Shown piece after piece: positions 9,857 through 19,500 of a DNA stretch of 64,000 bases (positions are counted from its first letter, which is position 1; the number at the start of each line of letters is the position of its first letter). Under the pieces are notes generated by a model, which was not told where the DNA came from, searched no databases, and saw only the letters and a program-made list of their open reading frames with translations. Origin of the DNA: Corythucha ciliata (Eukaryota; Arthropoda; Insecta; Hemiptera; Tingidae); NCBI GenBank assembly GCA_038030265.1, contig CM075937.1:43070198-43134197 (forward strand), in the 5' to 3' direction. The translations under genes were made by a program, and so were the position numbers.

Positions 9857-12800
9857 TTACTTATTTATTTTTTTTGTGGGGGAGAGAGTTTTGCGTACAT
9901 AGTACGGCTTTATTTGCGAGGCATGGACATTGCGATATTTTGAGCTGTTTGCGAGATCGTCTAGAGGTGCTACTCGAAATGATGTTCTATTTAGAATTTC
10001 TATAATTTTGTGAGGCGCTGAATATTTCAGACTTAATTTGGACGTAATTTGTTTCTTTGCGTTGCTTAAAATGTGGTGTTTAATTAGGACGTTATCGTGA
10101 AGTTGAAATTTGAATGGGCCGGCTTTCTTGTCATATTGTTTTCGGTTATTTAGATTTGCCCTTTGCAGCTTTTTGACTGCTATTTTTAAGATTTCGGGAT
10201 TTATTTTGGGATGAAGTTGGTGTAATTGCCAAATTAAGGATAAGGGGGTATTAATTGCTTGGTTTAGGAATAATTCGCCGGGTGTGTGGGCAGTGCTTTC
10301 GTGCTTGGCAGTGTTGATGGCTAGCATCACGTGGTGGAGGTGGTCGGACCAATTAGTTTGAGAATCGTGGTGGTAGGCTGTCAAAATTTGTTTGATTGTT
10401 TTAATGACTCGCTCACTCTGATTGGGGTGGGGACGATAAGGAATTAGGCAAACGTGATTCACTCCGTTTGTGAAAAGGAAATTTTTGAATTTAGAATTGT
10501 TGAAGGTGCGGGCGTTGTCAGTAACTAAGTTGACGGGATAGCCGAAATACGCTATAAAACGAGTTTTTAGTGCCGTGATGACTGCGTCCGTAGTCGCTTC
10601 TTTGAGCGGGACGGCGGTTGTGAATTTGGAGAATCCGTCTATGATTATTAGCATATATTTATTGTCGTTGGAAGGTGGTAAAGGGCCTGTAATATCTATG
10701 AAGACTCGTTGCATGGGGAATGTTTGAATGGCGGAAGCGAGGGGGGGTATGGTAGATGTGTTCTTTTGCTTAGAACGTTGACACACGTCGCATGTTTTAA
10801 CATATTGTTTCGCCTCGTGGAACATGTTTGGCCAATAGAAATATTGTTGTATACGGGCGAAGGTCTTATTAATACCCAAGTGACCCGACGTGTAACCGTC
10901 GTGGAAATATCTTAGAATTAGGGGTTTTATTTGATGAGGAACGACTAATTTGGGTGGTGAATTCCTATTTGGGGTAAACATTAGTTTGTTTTGATTGAGG
11001 AAGTAGGGTCCATTATAACTATTTTGTTTTATGTTATTGATGATATCGAGTAACTGGGGGTCTTCCAGTTGATGGGAGGTGAGATCTTTGTACGACAAGG
11101 GGAAGGCAGTCAAATTATTTAATGAATGTGGAGTTGGAGGGGGTTGGGCGATGATAGTAGCCATTTCGTAAGATTTGTCGAGGTCTTCATCTGACGCGAT
11201 TTCATAAGGGTAACGGGAAAGTAGATCTGCTAAACTGTTCTGCGCGCCTGGGATGTGTTTCGACGTAAATGAATATGAATTTATGTGAAGCATGGTTCTC
11301 AAAATTCGGGGATTTTTAGGGGCATGGTGGGACATGTAGGACAAGGCTTGGTTATCAACCATTAGAGTGAAGTGGCGGCCTTTCAAGTATAACTTGAACT
11401 TTTCAAGAGCAAATGCCACGGCCAAGAGTTCTCGGTCGTAAATAGCATATGCACGTTGTCGATCGGTGAGTTTGCGACTTGCAAAATGGATGGGGAGTAA
11501 TGTTCCGTTGCTTTCGTTTGCGAGTACGGCTCCTATTCCGGAGTCACTCGCGTCGGTTAAGACGACGAATGGGAGAGAGAAATCGGGAAGATGAAGGGCG
11601 GGGGGTTTTGAAATACTTCTTAGTAGTGTGTCCCATGCCGCTTGGCATTGAGGAGTCCAGTTGAATGGGCGGTTCTTCTTACGAAGTTCGTTTAAGGGAG
11701 CGATTATCTGGGCCATGTTAGGGATGAATTTTTGAAAGAAATTAAATGCGCCTAAAACTTGGGCTATATTTTTGGACGTACGGGGGCGAGGTAGGGAAAG
11801 AAGAGCATTGATTCTATCTTCGGATAATTTATACTGACCATTGGAAATTACATGCCCTAAGTAGGTGACTGATTCTTGAACGAATTGAACTTTTTTGGGG
11901 TTTGCAGTAAGCCCTGCTTGTCGAAGACGTGAGAAGATTTCGTGGAGCGTATCAATGTGTTGATTTTTTGTTTTTGAAAATACAATTATGTCATCTAAAA
12001 AGGTGAAGATTTCTTTGTATTTTAAATCGTGGAATACCTGGTCTATTAGGTGGGATAAAAGCGCGGCTCCGGAGGAAATACCCATGGGGAGTTTGTTGAA
12101 ACGATATATTCCGAAGGGGGTGGTGAAACTAGTCAAATTTTTACTCGCTTCGTCAAGCGGTATCTGATGGTATGCTTTGGCCAGATCGATAATGGAAAAG
12201 TATCGCGCGTCTTTAAGGTAGCAAAAGGCCTGCTCTATTGTGGGCAATTGATACGAGACGGTTTCAATTTGCTTATTCAAGTGTGTGTAATTAACTACAA
12301 GACGATAGCTTGACGGGATGTTGGGGGCGTGGCGTTTTTTGACGAGAAAGGCGGGAGACGAATAGGGTGATAGGGTCTTCTCTATTACTTTTGCGTCTTC
12401 TAATTCGCGTATTAGGGAGCGTAAAATTTCGAGTTTATCGGGGGCTAAATGATATACTTTTTGTTTTTGGCGGAAATCAGCGTTCTGTTTTACTTCGATC
12501 TTATAAGTCAAGAGGTGGGTGGTCCCTAACTCTTTGGTCAAGACGTCAGGATAGTGGGTATGAAAATAGGAGGCAAATTCTTCTGGAGTATTTAAATGGT
12601 TTAAGTGGAGGTCTTCGAGGGTGTGAGTCGAGGGGGGGTTTTTCCCTACAGAAAATTTGTATTTATTTAGGGGCCTGTTTTTGAAGTAAAACTCGTTGCT
12701 GGAAGGGTCTATTACGATGGAGAATTTCTTTAAGAAATCTAGTCCCAGAATGATGTCTCTGGACAGTTGAGGCAAGAGAAACAAGCGATATTTGAATTTC

Positions 12801-13104
12801 AAGTTGTGAATGAAGAATACTATTTTTGCCGATTTATTAACCATTATTTTATTTTTATTTGGGAGAACAACGGGGAAGTGGTTTTTAACGGATTGGGGCC
12901 TTCTAGTAAATAAGGACTTGAAAAGAGCTTCATTCATGAAGGAAACAGATGAACCTGTGTCGAGAATTCCCTGGGCAAGGTGAGGTTTTGGGGCGTTTAT
13001 GTATAATTCGATTTGATTTGTTGGTGGATGGGGGGTAGGCTGATTAGTGATCATGGATGGATGGTTGGGGGCGGGAGCCTTTGGAGGATCGCCCCCATGG
13101 CTTA
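9857..13104 (-). CDS. pol: pol of the young gypsy element (protease-RT-RNase H-integrase)
   Basis: Read in the -1 frame relative to gag; this frame is open from the gag stop. The first internal ATG is at 13054, giving 1065 residues from there. Domains in order: aspartic protease (ILDTGSSVSF, about residue 30); reverse transcriptase (VVNYTHLNKQIE, IDLAKAYHQIP, FTFLDDIIVFSK with catalytic LDD); RNase H (LTDASDSGIGAVLAN, YDRELLAVAFALEKF); integrase with the HHCC finger (GHLGINKTF...TCDVC) and catalytic residues in FIDITGPLP, VTDNARTF and NQSERVIKTI. The C-terminal tail (IKPYYVRKT) is short; I see no chromodomain. All key motifs are intact, consistent with the near-identical LTRs. Synthesis presumably depends on frameshifting. 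Confidence 0.95.
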
Positions 13105-13111
13105 GTTTTTT
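13067..13111 (-). promoter_or_regulatory. -1 ribosomal frameshift signal between gag and pol
   Basis: On the minus strand the gag frame reads TCA AAA AAC TAA: the canonical slippery heptamer A AAA AAC (13105-13111) in the correct phase, immediately followed by the gag stop. Slipping by -1 continues CTA AGC CAT..., which is the pol frame. After an 8-nt spacer (13097-13104) comes a perfect 7-bp stem, GGGGGCG (13090-13096) with CGCCCCC (13067-13073), with a 16-nt loop. Heptamer, phase, spacer length and GC-rich stem all match known -1 signals. The stem is seen; its in vivo activity is inferred. Confidence 0.88.
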
Positions 13112-14796
13112 GATTTAGTTTTATGCGGTTGCGCTCGAGATGGGAATACCCTGATCTTGGGGTCCGTTGGCGATGAGTTATTACGGGTAGACGAAGACTT
13201 GTGTTCGTCTCCGGGAGTGGGGTTTTTGAATTTATACTCTGGACTGAATTTGAAGTTCGAGTTTCCTTGTTTGAAGGAAGAATCTCGCGGGGTATATCGT
13301 GAGTTACTAGAGTACCCATTAGTAGAACAATTGGGAGAATTTGGACGAGATGTAGTTGGGGAGAGCGGGGTGTAGGTGCCGTCTTTATTGAGGCGGAAGA
13401 TTGGGGGTGGGGTACTTCTTTGAATATGGTGAAGTGAGGACGAGTTGGGATAGTCGCCTCTTTTCGTCTCCCGGTGGGTTGGCGACGTACGGTAGCGGTC
13501 ACTTCTGTTGGGTGGGGGCAGAGCTTCACGCTCGCGATAATAATTCGGGCGAGAAATATTTGCGCTATTTTGCGGATGACGATACGTAAAATTTGGTGGA
13601 GGGGATGGCCGTTGATAAATGTTGGAGGGTCGGGAATAGTGTTTATGGGGGGAATAATTTAATTCTTTTTGCTCGACTTGAGCCACGAATCTTTCCAGTT
13701 CCTCGTAATTTGAGGGGGGCTTTAACGTATAGAAATAATTGCGACTTGCGTGTGCCGCATTATTCAGGGCGATTCCTATTATTTCCTCTTCGGTGTGGGA
13801 CTTTAAAATTTCGTTCGTCCGTTTCAAATGATCTGTAAATTCACGAAAGGATTCTGAGCTGAACTGGGGGCGAAATAAATAGTTGCGTTGGAGGTCGGAC
13901 ATTCCATGGATATTTATAAGTTCATGAAAAATTTTGTTTCTGAGCGTCTCGAAGTCCGAGACTTGTTCCTGGAAAACCAGCCGTTGCAAATATTCATTTT
14001 TTTGTTCTATTGATAAATGGAGCAGGACCTGGTTGAAATTATTTCCTGATATATTGGATATACGTTTTGTTTTTAGTAAAAATTTCATGATGGAGTGAAG
14101 ATTATTGGTTTTTAATTGAGGGACTTGGTCAATTGCATTTAGAATATATTTTGGGAGCTTTTGTTGATAATCGTTGTTATTAAAATGGGAAAAATTGGTG
14201 GGGTGTTTAAACGTAACTTTACCGGTCTGGGGGTCAGTTGTTAATTCGGCATTATTATTTGTATAAATGTTACTAGCGGAGGGGGAGTCTTCAGAGACGG
14301 TGGCATTCTGTTCGGGTTGGGTGGTGGGAGGATTAATATCTGGTAGTTTCTTATGAGTAGATGGGGGCTGTTGGAGGGGGTTCGCGGTTGATTCGTCGTG
14401 GACAAGGTGAAGGGAGGACTGAGTCATCATTTTGATGAGTTGGTCTAACTTTTTATCTATTTGAACCTGGGACTCTTCTAATTTTTTTATTACTGGACTT
14501 TTTTCCAACTCTTTATGGAACCATTCGTTTAGATCGTTTGGGAATGTTCTTTGTTTATCAAGAACCGATCGTACAGCGGATTTAAGGGCTTCGATTTGGG
14601 GATTTATGCTGCAACAATTGTTAACAAAAGATTCTTTTCGTTCTTGATTTAACTTTTTAAAATTTATGAGCGTTATTTTGCTACAATTTTCGCACCTTTG
14701 TGATTGACATTGTGAACAAACAATTGGGGGATCTGAGGATTGTCTTTTGCACGAAGAGCACTTGAAATTTGTGGACGGTTGGGAGGTGGACGACAT
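13102..14796 (-). CDS. gag: gag of the young gypsy element, with an N-terminal zinc finger
   Basis: 564-residue structural polyprotein. Unusually, the cysteine-rich module is at the N-terminus (C13, C16, C27, C30, C35, C38; a RING/PHD/B-box-like arrangement). No C-terminal CCHC zinc knuckle is evident; the C-terminal third is instead proline- and arginine-rich (for example RPSPPPNFTYRHPQNSANIS) and probably binds RNA by charge. The middle region (about 190-380), with LKTNNLHSIMKFLLKTKR and FRPQFSSESFREFTDHLKRT, fits a retrotransposon capsid. The reading frame ends KTKSKN-stop exactly at the slippery heptamer of the -1 frameshift signal. The start ATG at 14796 lies about 80 bp inside the 5' LTR. 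Confidence 0.85.
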   Translation of the reverse strand: MSSTSQPSTNFKCSSCKRQSSDPPIVCSQCQSQRCENCSKITLINFKKLNQERKESFVNNCCSINPQIEALKSAVRSVLDKQRTFPNDLNEWFHKELEKSPVIKKLEESQVQIDKKLDQLIKMMTQSSLHLVHDESTANPLQQPPSTHKKLPDINPPTTQPEQNATVSEDSPSASNIYTNNNAELTTDPQTGKVTFKHPTNFSHFNNNDYQQKLPKYILNAIDQVPQLKTNNLHSIMKFLLKTKRISNISGNNFNQVLLHLSIEQKNEYLQRLVFQEQVSDFETLRNKIFHELINIHGMSDLQRNYLFRPQFSSESFREFTDHLKRTNEILKSHTEEEIIGIALNNAAHASRNYFYTLKPPSNYEELERFVAQVEQKELNYSPHKHYSRPSNIYQRPSPPPNFTYRHPQNSANISRPNYYREREALPPPNRSDRYRTSPTHRETKRGDYPNSSSLHHIQRSTPPPIFRLNKDGTYTPLSPTTSRPNSPNCSTNGYSSNSRYTPRDSSFKQGNSNFKFSPEYKFKNPTPGDEHKSSSTRNNSSPTDPKIRVFPSRAQPHKTKSKN

Positions 14797-14860
14797 TTTT
14801 ACGAATTACTGGATGAAGGGTGAAGGGCTTTTAAAATAACCGAAAAATAATGGGTTCAAA

Positions 14861-14874
14861 ATGTTTGGGCGCCA
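14861..14874 (-). promoter_or_regulatory. tRNA primer-binding site (tRNA-Lys-like)
   Basis: On the minus strand, three bases inside the 5' LTR, the sequence TGGCGCCCAAACAT begins with the TGGCGCC complement of the 3' end seen in lysine tRNAs, the class used by many retroelements. The match is convincing for about the first eight bases; identity of the tRNA beyond that is inferred. Confidence 0.75.
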
Positions 14875-14877
14875 GTC

Positions 14878-15248
14878 TGCACCGTAATGATTTTGATTTC
14901 ACTACGAGCACCTAAGGAAGGGAAAATTTGGTAGAAATGATGGGTATGACGTAACCGAATAAAATATTTATATTTGGCGGATTTATAAAAAGGGGACAAA
15001 ACTTAAGCTAGCAAAAAAAAAACAATTTGGTTAAACAATTTACACTTTTATAATCTGACCTCTATGATGACGATCTCAGCTCTTGCTCTCGCTTCTTCCA
15101 TGTCCGAAAGTCCTCTCTTCATTTTTTTTTTGCAATTTAATTTTTCTTTCGCCTTTTTCTCGCATACTCCTGGCGTTGGAGGGGATTAGGGAGGCGGCCC
15201 ATACCTCTCCGCTCCACCGTAGGTTTTATTTGCTCGCTTAGCGTTGCA
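14878..15248 (-). repeat. 5' LTR of the gypsy element
   Basis: 371 bp, same ends as the copy at 8683-9053; it has A at 15166 where the other has C. Followed outward by CGCC, matching the other flank. Confidence 0.95.
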
Positions 15249-16563
15249 CGCCCACGAGGAGGCGCGAGTTGTAGCGTTTTCCATTTGCACAAAAAACCAG
15301 GATGGGGGGGGGGGTAAAATCAAACATTAAAAAATATAATTTACCACTTCTTGGCCCGCGGACCCTGGGTTGAACCACCCCTCGTGGAGAATATCATCAG
15401 ATTTCATTCAATTGTTCAAAATAAGTTAATGAAATCCCTCCAGGTTTTCCACACTAGTGTAGCACTAGCAAAAAAGAATCGTGCGAGTATACCTACCATT
15501 AATCAACATTGTTATTCACTCTACTTTTCCTTCGAGTGCCCTTTAATACTTGTGGATGGGAGCATTGCTCATAAAGGGGAGGGGGGGTTTGCGTCTAGCC
15601 ATCAGGGGGGATAGATGCCGTTGATCCTGTGAATAGAAAATGGTTAAAAGCGGAGAGAGTGTCACCACGGACGAGTTTTCAATGATGAAAAATCACTTAC
15701 TGGGGTTTCGATTGCAGTTTTCGGAGGGTCATATTTACTGCCATGACATTTTAATAAAACTCAACGATTATAGGCCCAAGTCCACTGCATTTGTTGTGAA
15801 TTAGTCTTTTGGTTATGATGGCTCTGGTGATAGTCTCCCTCCCGCTTCCGTCCCCATCGAATGTCCAACTTCTATTCAAATAGGTCGCAGGCTTAAAATA
15901 AAAGAGATGACAATCATGAACTGTGTCTTTCGGAAGTTAATTTTTTACAACTCGTCCGACCTCGCTGATTTGTTAAGAAAATGCACGGGGTTGTGTTGAG
16001 TTATAGAAAGGGGGGCGGGGGAAGTCTTTGTCGGCAACCCTTTTCGTCGATACCTATGTAGTTAATTATATTATTGTTCCTGCATTCGTTTTCAAATTTA
16101 TAAATCCCTGTGATATAAATATTTTGGTTATCTTTTGGCCAAACGCCGGTTTTATTTTTTCGATTTTTTAAACCTTGAGAATTCTATAATGTTGTGCAAT
16201 TTCTGCTGAGGTCTGAGTCCTTAAATATTTGTTTCTGGAAAGAGGCGGTACAACTTGAATTATTTGAACTTTTATCTTTTCCAGGCGAAGGTCAAAGGAA
16301 CGCAAGCTCCTCAACTGCACCCAAAATTCTCATTCTGAGCATAAGTAAGAGCTTAATATTTAACGCAGTTCGCCCAAATTTAATTAATAATAAATACACG
16401 GTGTAATGCATGCTGCAAATTTTTTACGTTTTTTGTAAGCATAATGGATGAAAAATTAATCCGATTAAAAATATTAATTGAATTTTATACATTGGATTTT
16501 TTTCTCTTCCCTAGGTTAATTCAAACTAACAACAACAACAATAATAATAACAACAACGACAAA
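15249..16563. other. Intergenic upstream of the SUN gene
   Basis: No gene recognised. It contains G-rich runs (about 15302-15313, 15585-15610), a one-sided match to the GCGTTTTCCATT MITE end (15272), and an AAC/AAT microsatellite (about 16528-16560) immediately before the SUN start codon. The promoter presumably lies here, but I see no decisive core element. Confidence 0.5.
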
Positions 16564-19500
16564 ATGCCTCTGCTGCGACCTGTCGAAAGAACGCCGCCGT
16601 CTGGTGCGAGTTCGTGGACGTTTAGCGCTTCTACGAAGGTTGGTACTTTTGTTTTTCTTTCAATAATTTTGAATCAGTTGCGATACAAAGAGCTAACGGT
16701 TCTTTTTAATTGGAAGGCTTTATAACGGTGGCCCCAAGTTTTTAATTAAAATCATTGACTCAGATTTGCGTCTATTTTTTTTTTTAATTATTATAGCGTC
16801 TTTGTTCGGAAAACATTTCTTAGCGTCTTATTTTCTTGCTATCTTTTGTTCGAGTCATTGAAAGGCCCTCAAGCCGTTGTTTGTTTTGTAAGGCTCGTAC
16901 TACTTTGTTTTTGGCCAAGTGGCAGCGAGTAGTGGTGGGTGTTTTGCTTTCCTGGTTCAATTGCAACATGCCACAGCTGATAGGTATATAGCGAGTTGTG
17001 CAGTGACGATCGATATACGGGGTGGGGGAAGGTTTGAATCTATCAATGCTATTTTTAAACTTTTCAAGAACGTCACTCAATTTCTTTACTAGGTAGATCT
17101 GCTAAACTTTTCTTACATTATTTTTACTTTCAGAGGACACCACCAGACGAAGTGGCTCGATTTTACGGCAATCACTTTTTGTAAGTCTTTTTTTTTTTTT
17201 TTGTATGCCATGGTAGTCTTAACGTTTTGTTTAAGGATATTTCGGTTAACCCAAGTAGAATAAGTCACTTACGTATAAGTAGAACCGTTTTTACAAACAA
17301 GCATTCATCATCCCAATGCTTTGAGCTCCCCACCCCACCACCGTAACGCTCTCAGCCACTTCGTACTTGCCCTATGGCGAATGATGAGGGGGAAATTGCG
17401 ATAAAATGTAACGTATTTACATTACTCTTGGTGTACGGTCACTTGTTGCTCCTGAAAATAAACGTTTCAGTGAAAATGGAGAGTGTCTTCCCTTAAAATT
17501 TACCGGTTGAAAGAAGGTGGACACGTGTTATTTGATGCCTTTTGCTTTGACTCTTTGTGTATTTATTCTTCCCAGGAAACGAGAAGTATCGCGTTTCCCC
17601 GGTTTTTAACGCGGTTTTGTGGTTAGTGTATTACAATAGAACGTAAGCCGATAAATGTCACGTTTTCACATTGTACTCTACCGTTACAGATATACTTCTC
17701 CGAATCCAAAAGGTCGAAACCTCATTGTTATGTTGTTTCATATTCATGATCTTCTTTACGCACGGTTTTTAATTGTCTTCCCAGGCCATTCATCAACTCT
17801 TATACATTCAACTCCGGTAAACATTTATTTTTGGATTTTATTAGCGTGCAAATTTAGTGACGACCCGAATGCTAAAAGCTGGGTCACCCCTCCGACCGTA
17901 AATGGGCTGAAAATTTAAGAGACGAGTATTCCAGAGACAAAAAGAAACCATTATTTCCATATTTAATTGTGAATGAGCGAATACAAAATTTGCTTTGTTT
18001 TTTGGAATATTTGATATTGCCTAATTTGAAAAAAGTACCTTGTTGTTGACAATTTTGAGGCCGAAACCAACAAAGTTAGAGTTTTCAACGAAGCTGCCAA
18101 AATTATTTATCTTGTCATCTAGCTTTGCATTGATTTAACGGACCTTAGTGATGTTCCGAAGCTAGAGCTCCGCGTGTTGGCTGAGTGACTATTTGCTCGG
18201 GCTAAAAATAGCCGAACTGGTCAATTCCCACTCTAGAAATGACTTCACGCTCCCTAAAAATGACTAACCTGACGAGTCTCGCGCAGCTCTGAAAATCCTG
18301 GAACAGATCACAATTGCCGTTCTGAAAACAGCTAGATCGGCCGTTCGCGTGCCAAAAATGGCGAATAATTTACGCCATTAACTTGATGGACTATTTGCGA
18401 GTGAAACGGGGCTAAACCGACGAGTTTCCCCCCAAAATGGTTTTACTGGCCAAAGTGACCACTCCGTCCAAAGTGAGCCGGGAATTAGCACTGCCGTGGT
18501 TCTGCTTAGCTTGGCCGTGAATCTGTGATTTCATTACATTTAGCAATGCGAGTTGGCGCTTTTTCCTAATTTTGGCAGCGAATTAGCAATTTGTATCAAT
18601 TTAAGCAGCAAACTTTTCTGTGAGAAGCAGAACTTATGCTGCAAAAATTGAGAAAAATCACTAATGGTGGATTTCACCATCGAGAGTTAAGGTTTGAGTT
18701 ACTTTAAGTCAGAATTGACCGAAAAAGTGATGACGTCACATAACTCTGATTCTAAACAAATCTCAGCTCGTCGTTGTAGGAACTGAAGAATCACTTGAAG
18801 AAAATGAATTGCCTCGTAAAACTCAAAAAATTGCGTAGCACTTGATAAGACTTTGTTTTCAACACATGTAAATTAAGAGGGAAGGATTAATCGCAATTAA
18901 TCGTGTTATAGTTTTACTGCCTACGGCGACGTCACACTTTTTAATCAATTAACGAATAAATGTGTCACAATTTATGTAAACAATGTTAAAGTTTGGTAAC
19001 TCCAACCCTTAACCCCTGGTGGTGAAATTCACCATAATTCGCTGATAAAATAGGGAAAAAGCTCTAATTCATAGCTGAATATGAAAAAAATCGCAAATTC
19101 ATGTCGAAAAAACAAGTAATTTTTCCCCATTTTAGCAGCGAATTAACGGTTTATTTACATATAGCGATGAATTAGCGTTTTTTTTCTCAATTTTAACCGA
19201 GACGAGAATCAAGGTGTACCACTATTTTGACCGCGGATTAGCTAATGACCCCCCCCCCCCCATTACTTTTAGCCCCTCATACTTTCGTCGTTGCGCTGCA
19301 GGTTCCGAATCAAAAACAAAAATCCTGTAAGGCTCATAAAAATAAAAATAAAATATCCATGTTTCGATGAGCGTTGGTCGCCTATGGATAGAAGACGAGT
19401 ATCTTTCTTCAATATTAGAAACAAAATTTGAAGACCTCGTCGACCCACGCGCTGGAGTCGAGAATATCGGCCCAGTAGCGCCGAAACTATATGCGAGGTG

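Larger units (their letters stand above)
8683..15248 (-). mobile_element. Young, apparently complete Ty3/gypsy LTR retrotransposon
   Basis: 6566-bp element on the minus strand. The LTRs at 8683-9053 and 14878-15248 (371 bp each, TG...CA ends) differ at a single position by my reading (C8971 versus A15166). Both are abutted by CGCC (8679-8682, 15249-15252), a 4-bp target duplication typical of gypsy integrases. From the 5' end (right): LTR, primer-binding site, gag, -1 frameshift signal, pol (protease, RT, RNase H, integrase), repeat-rich 3' leader, polypurine tract, LTR. Gag and pol are open. No env is seen. This is a strong candidate for a recently or currently active element. Confidence 0.95.

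Noticed and set aside
13044..13529. 161-codon minus-strand frame at the gag-pol junction as a separate gene
   Set aside because: Pro/Thr-rich out-of-frame reading of the gag C-terminus; the -1 frameshift explains the junction.
16820..17080. Minus-strand 86-codon frame in the SUN intron
   Set aside because: No domain or splice support; lies between two SUN exons on the opposite strand.
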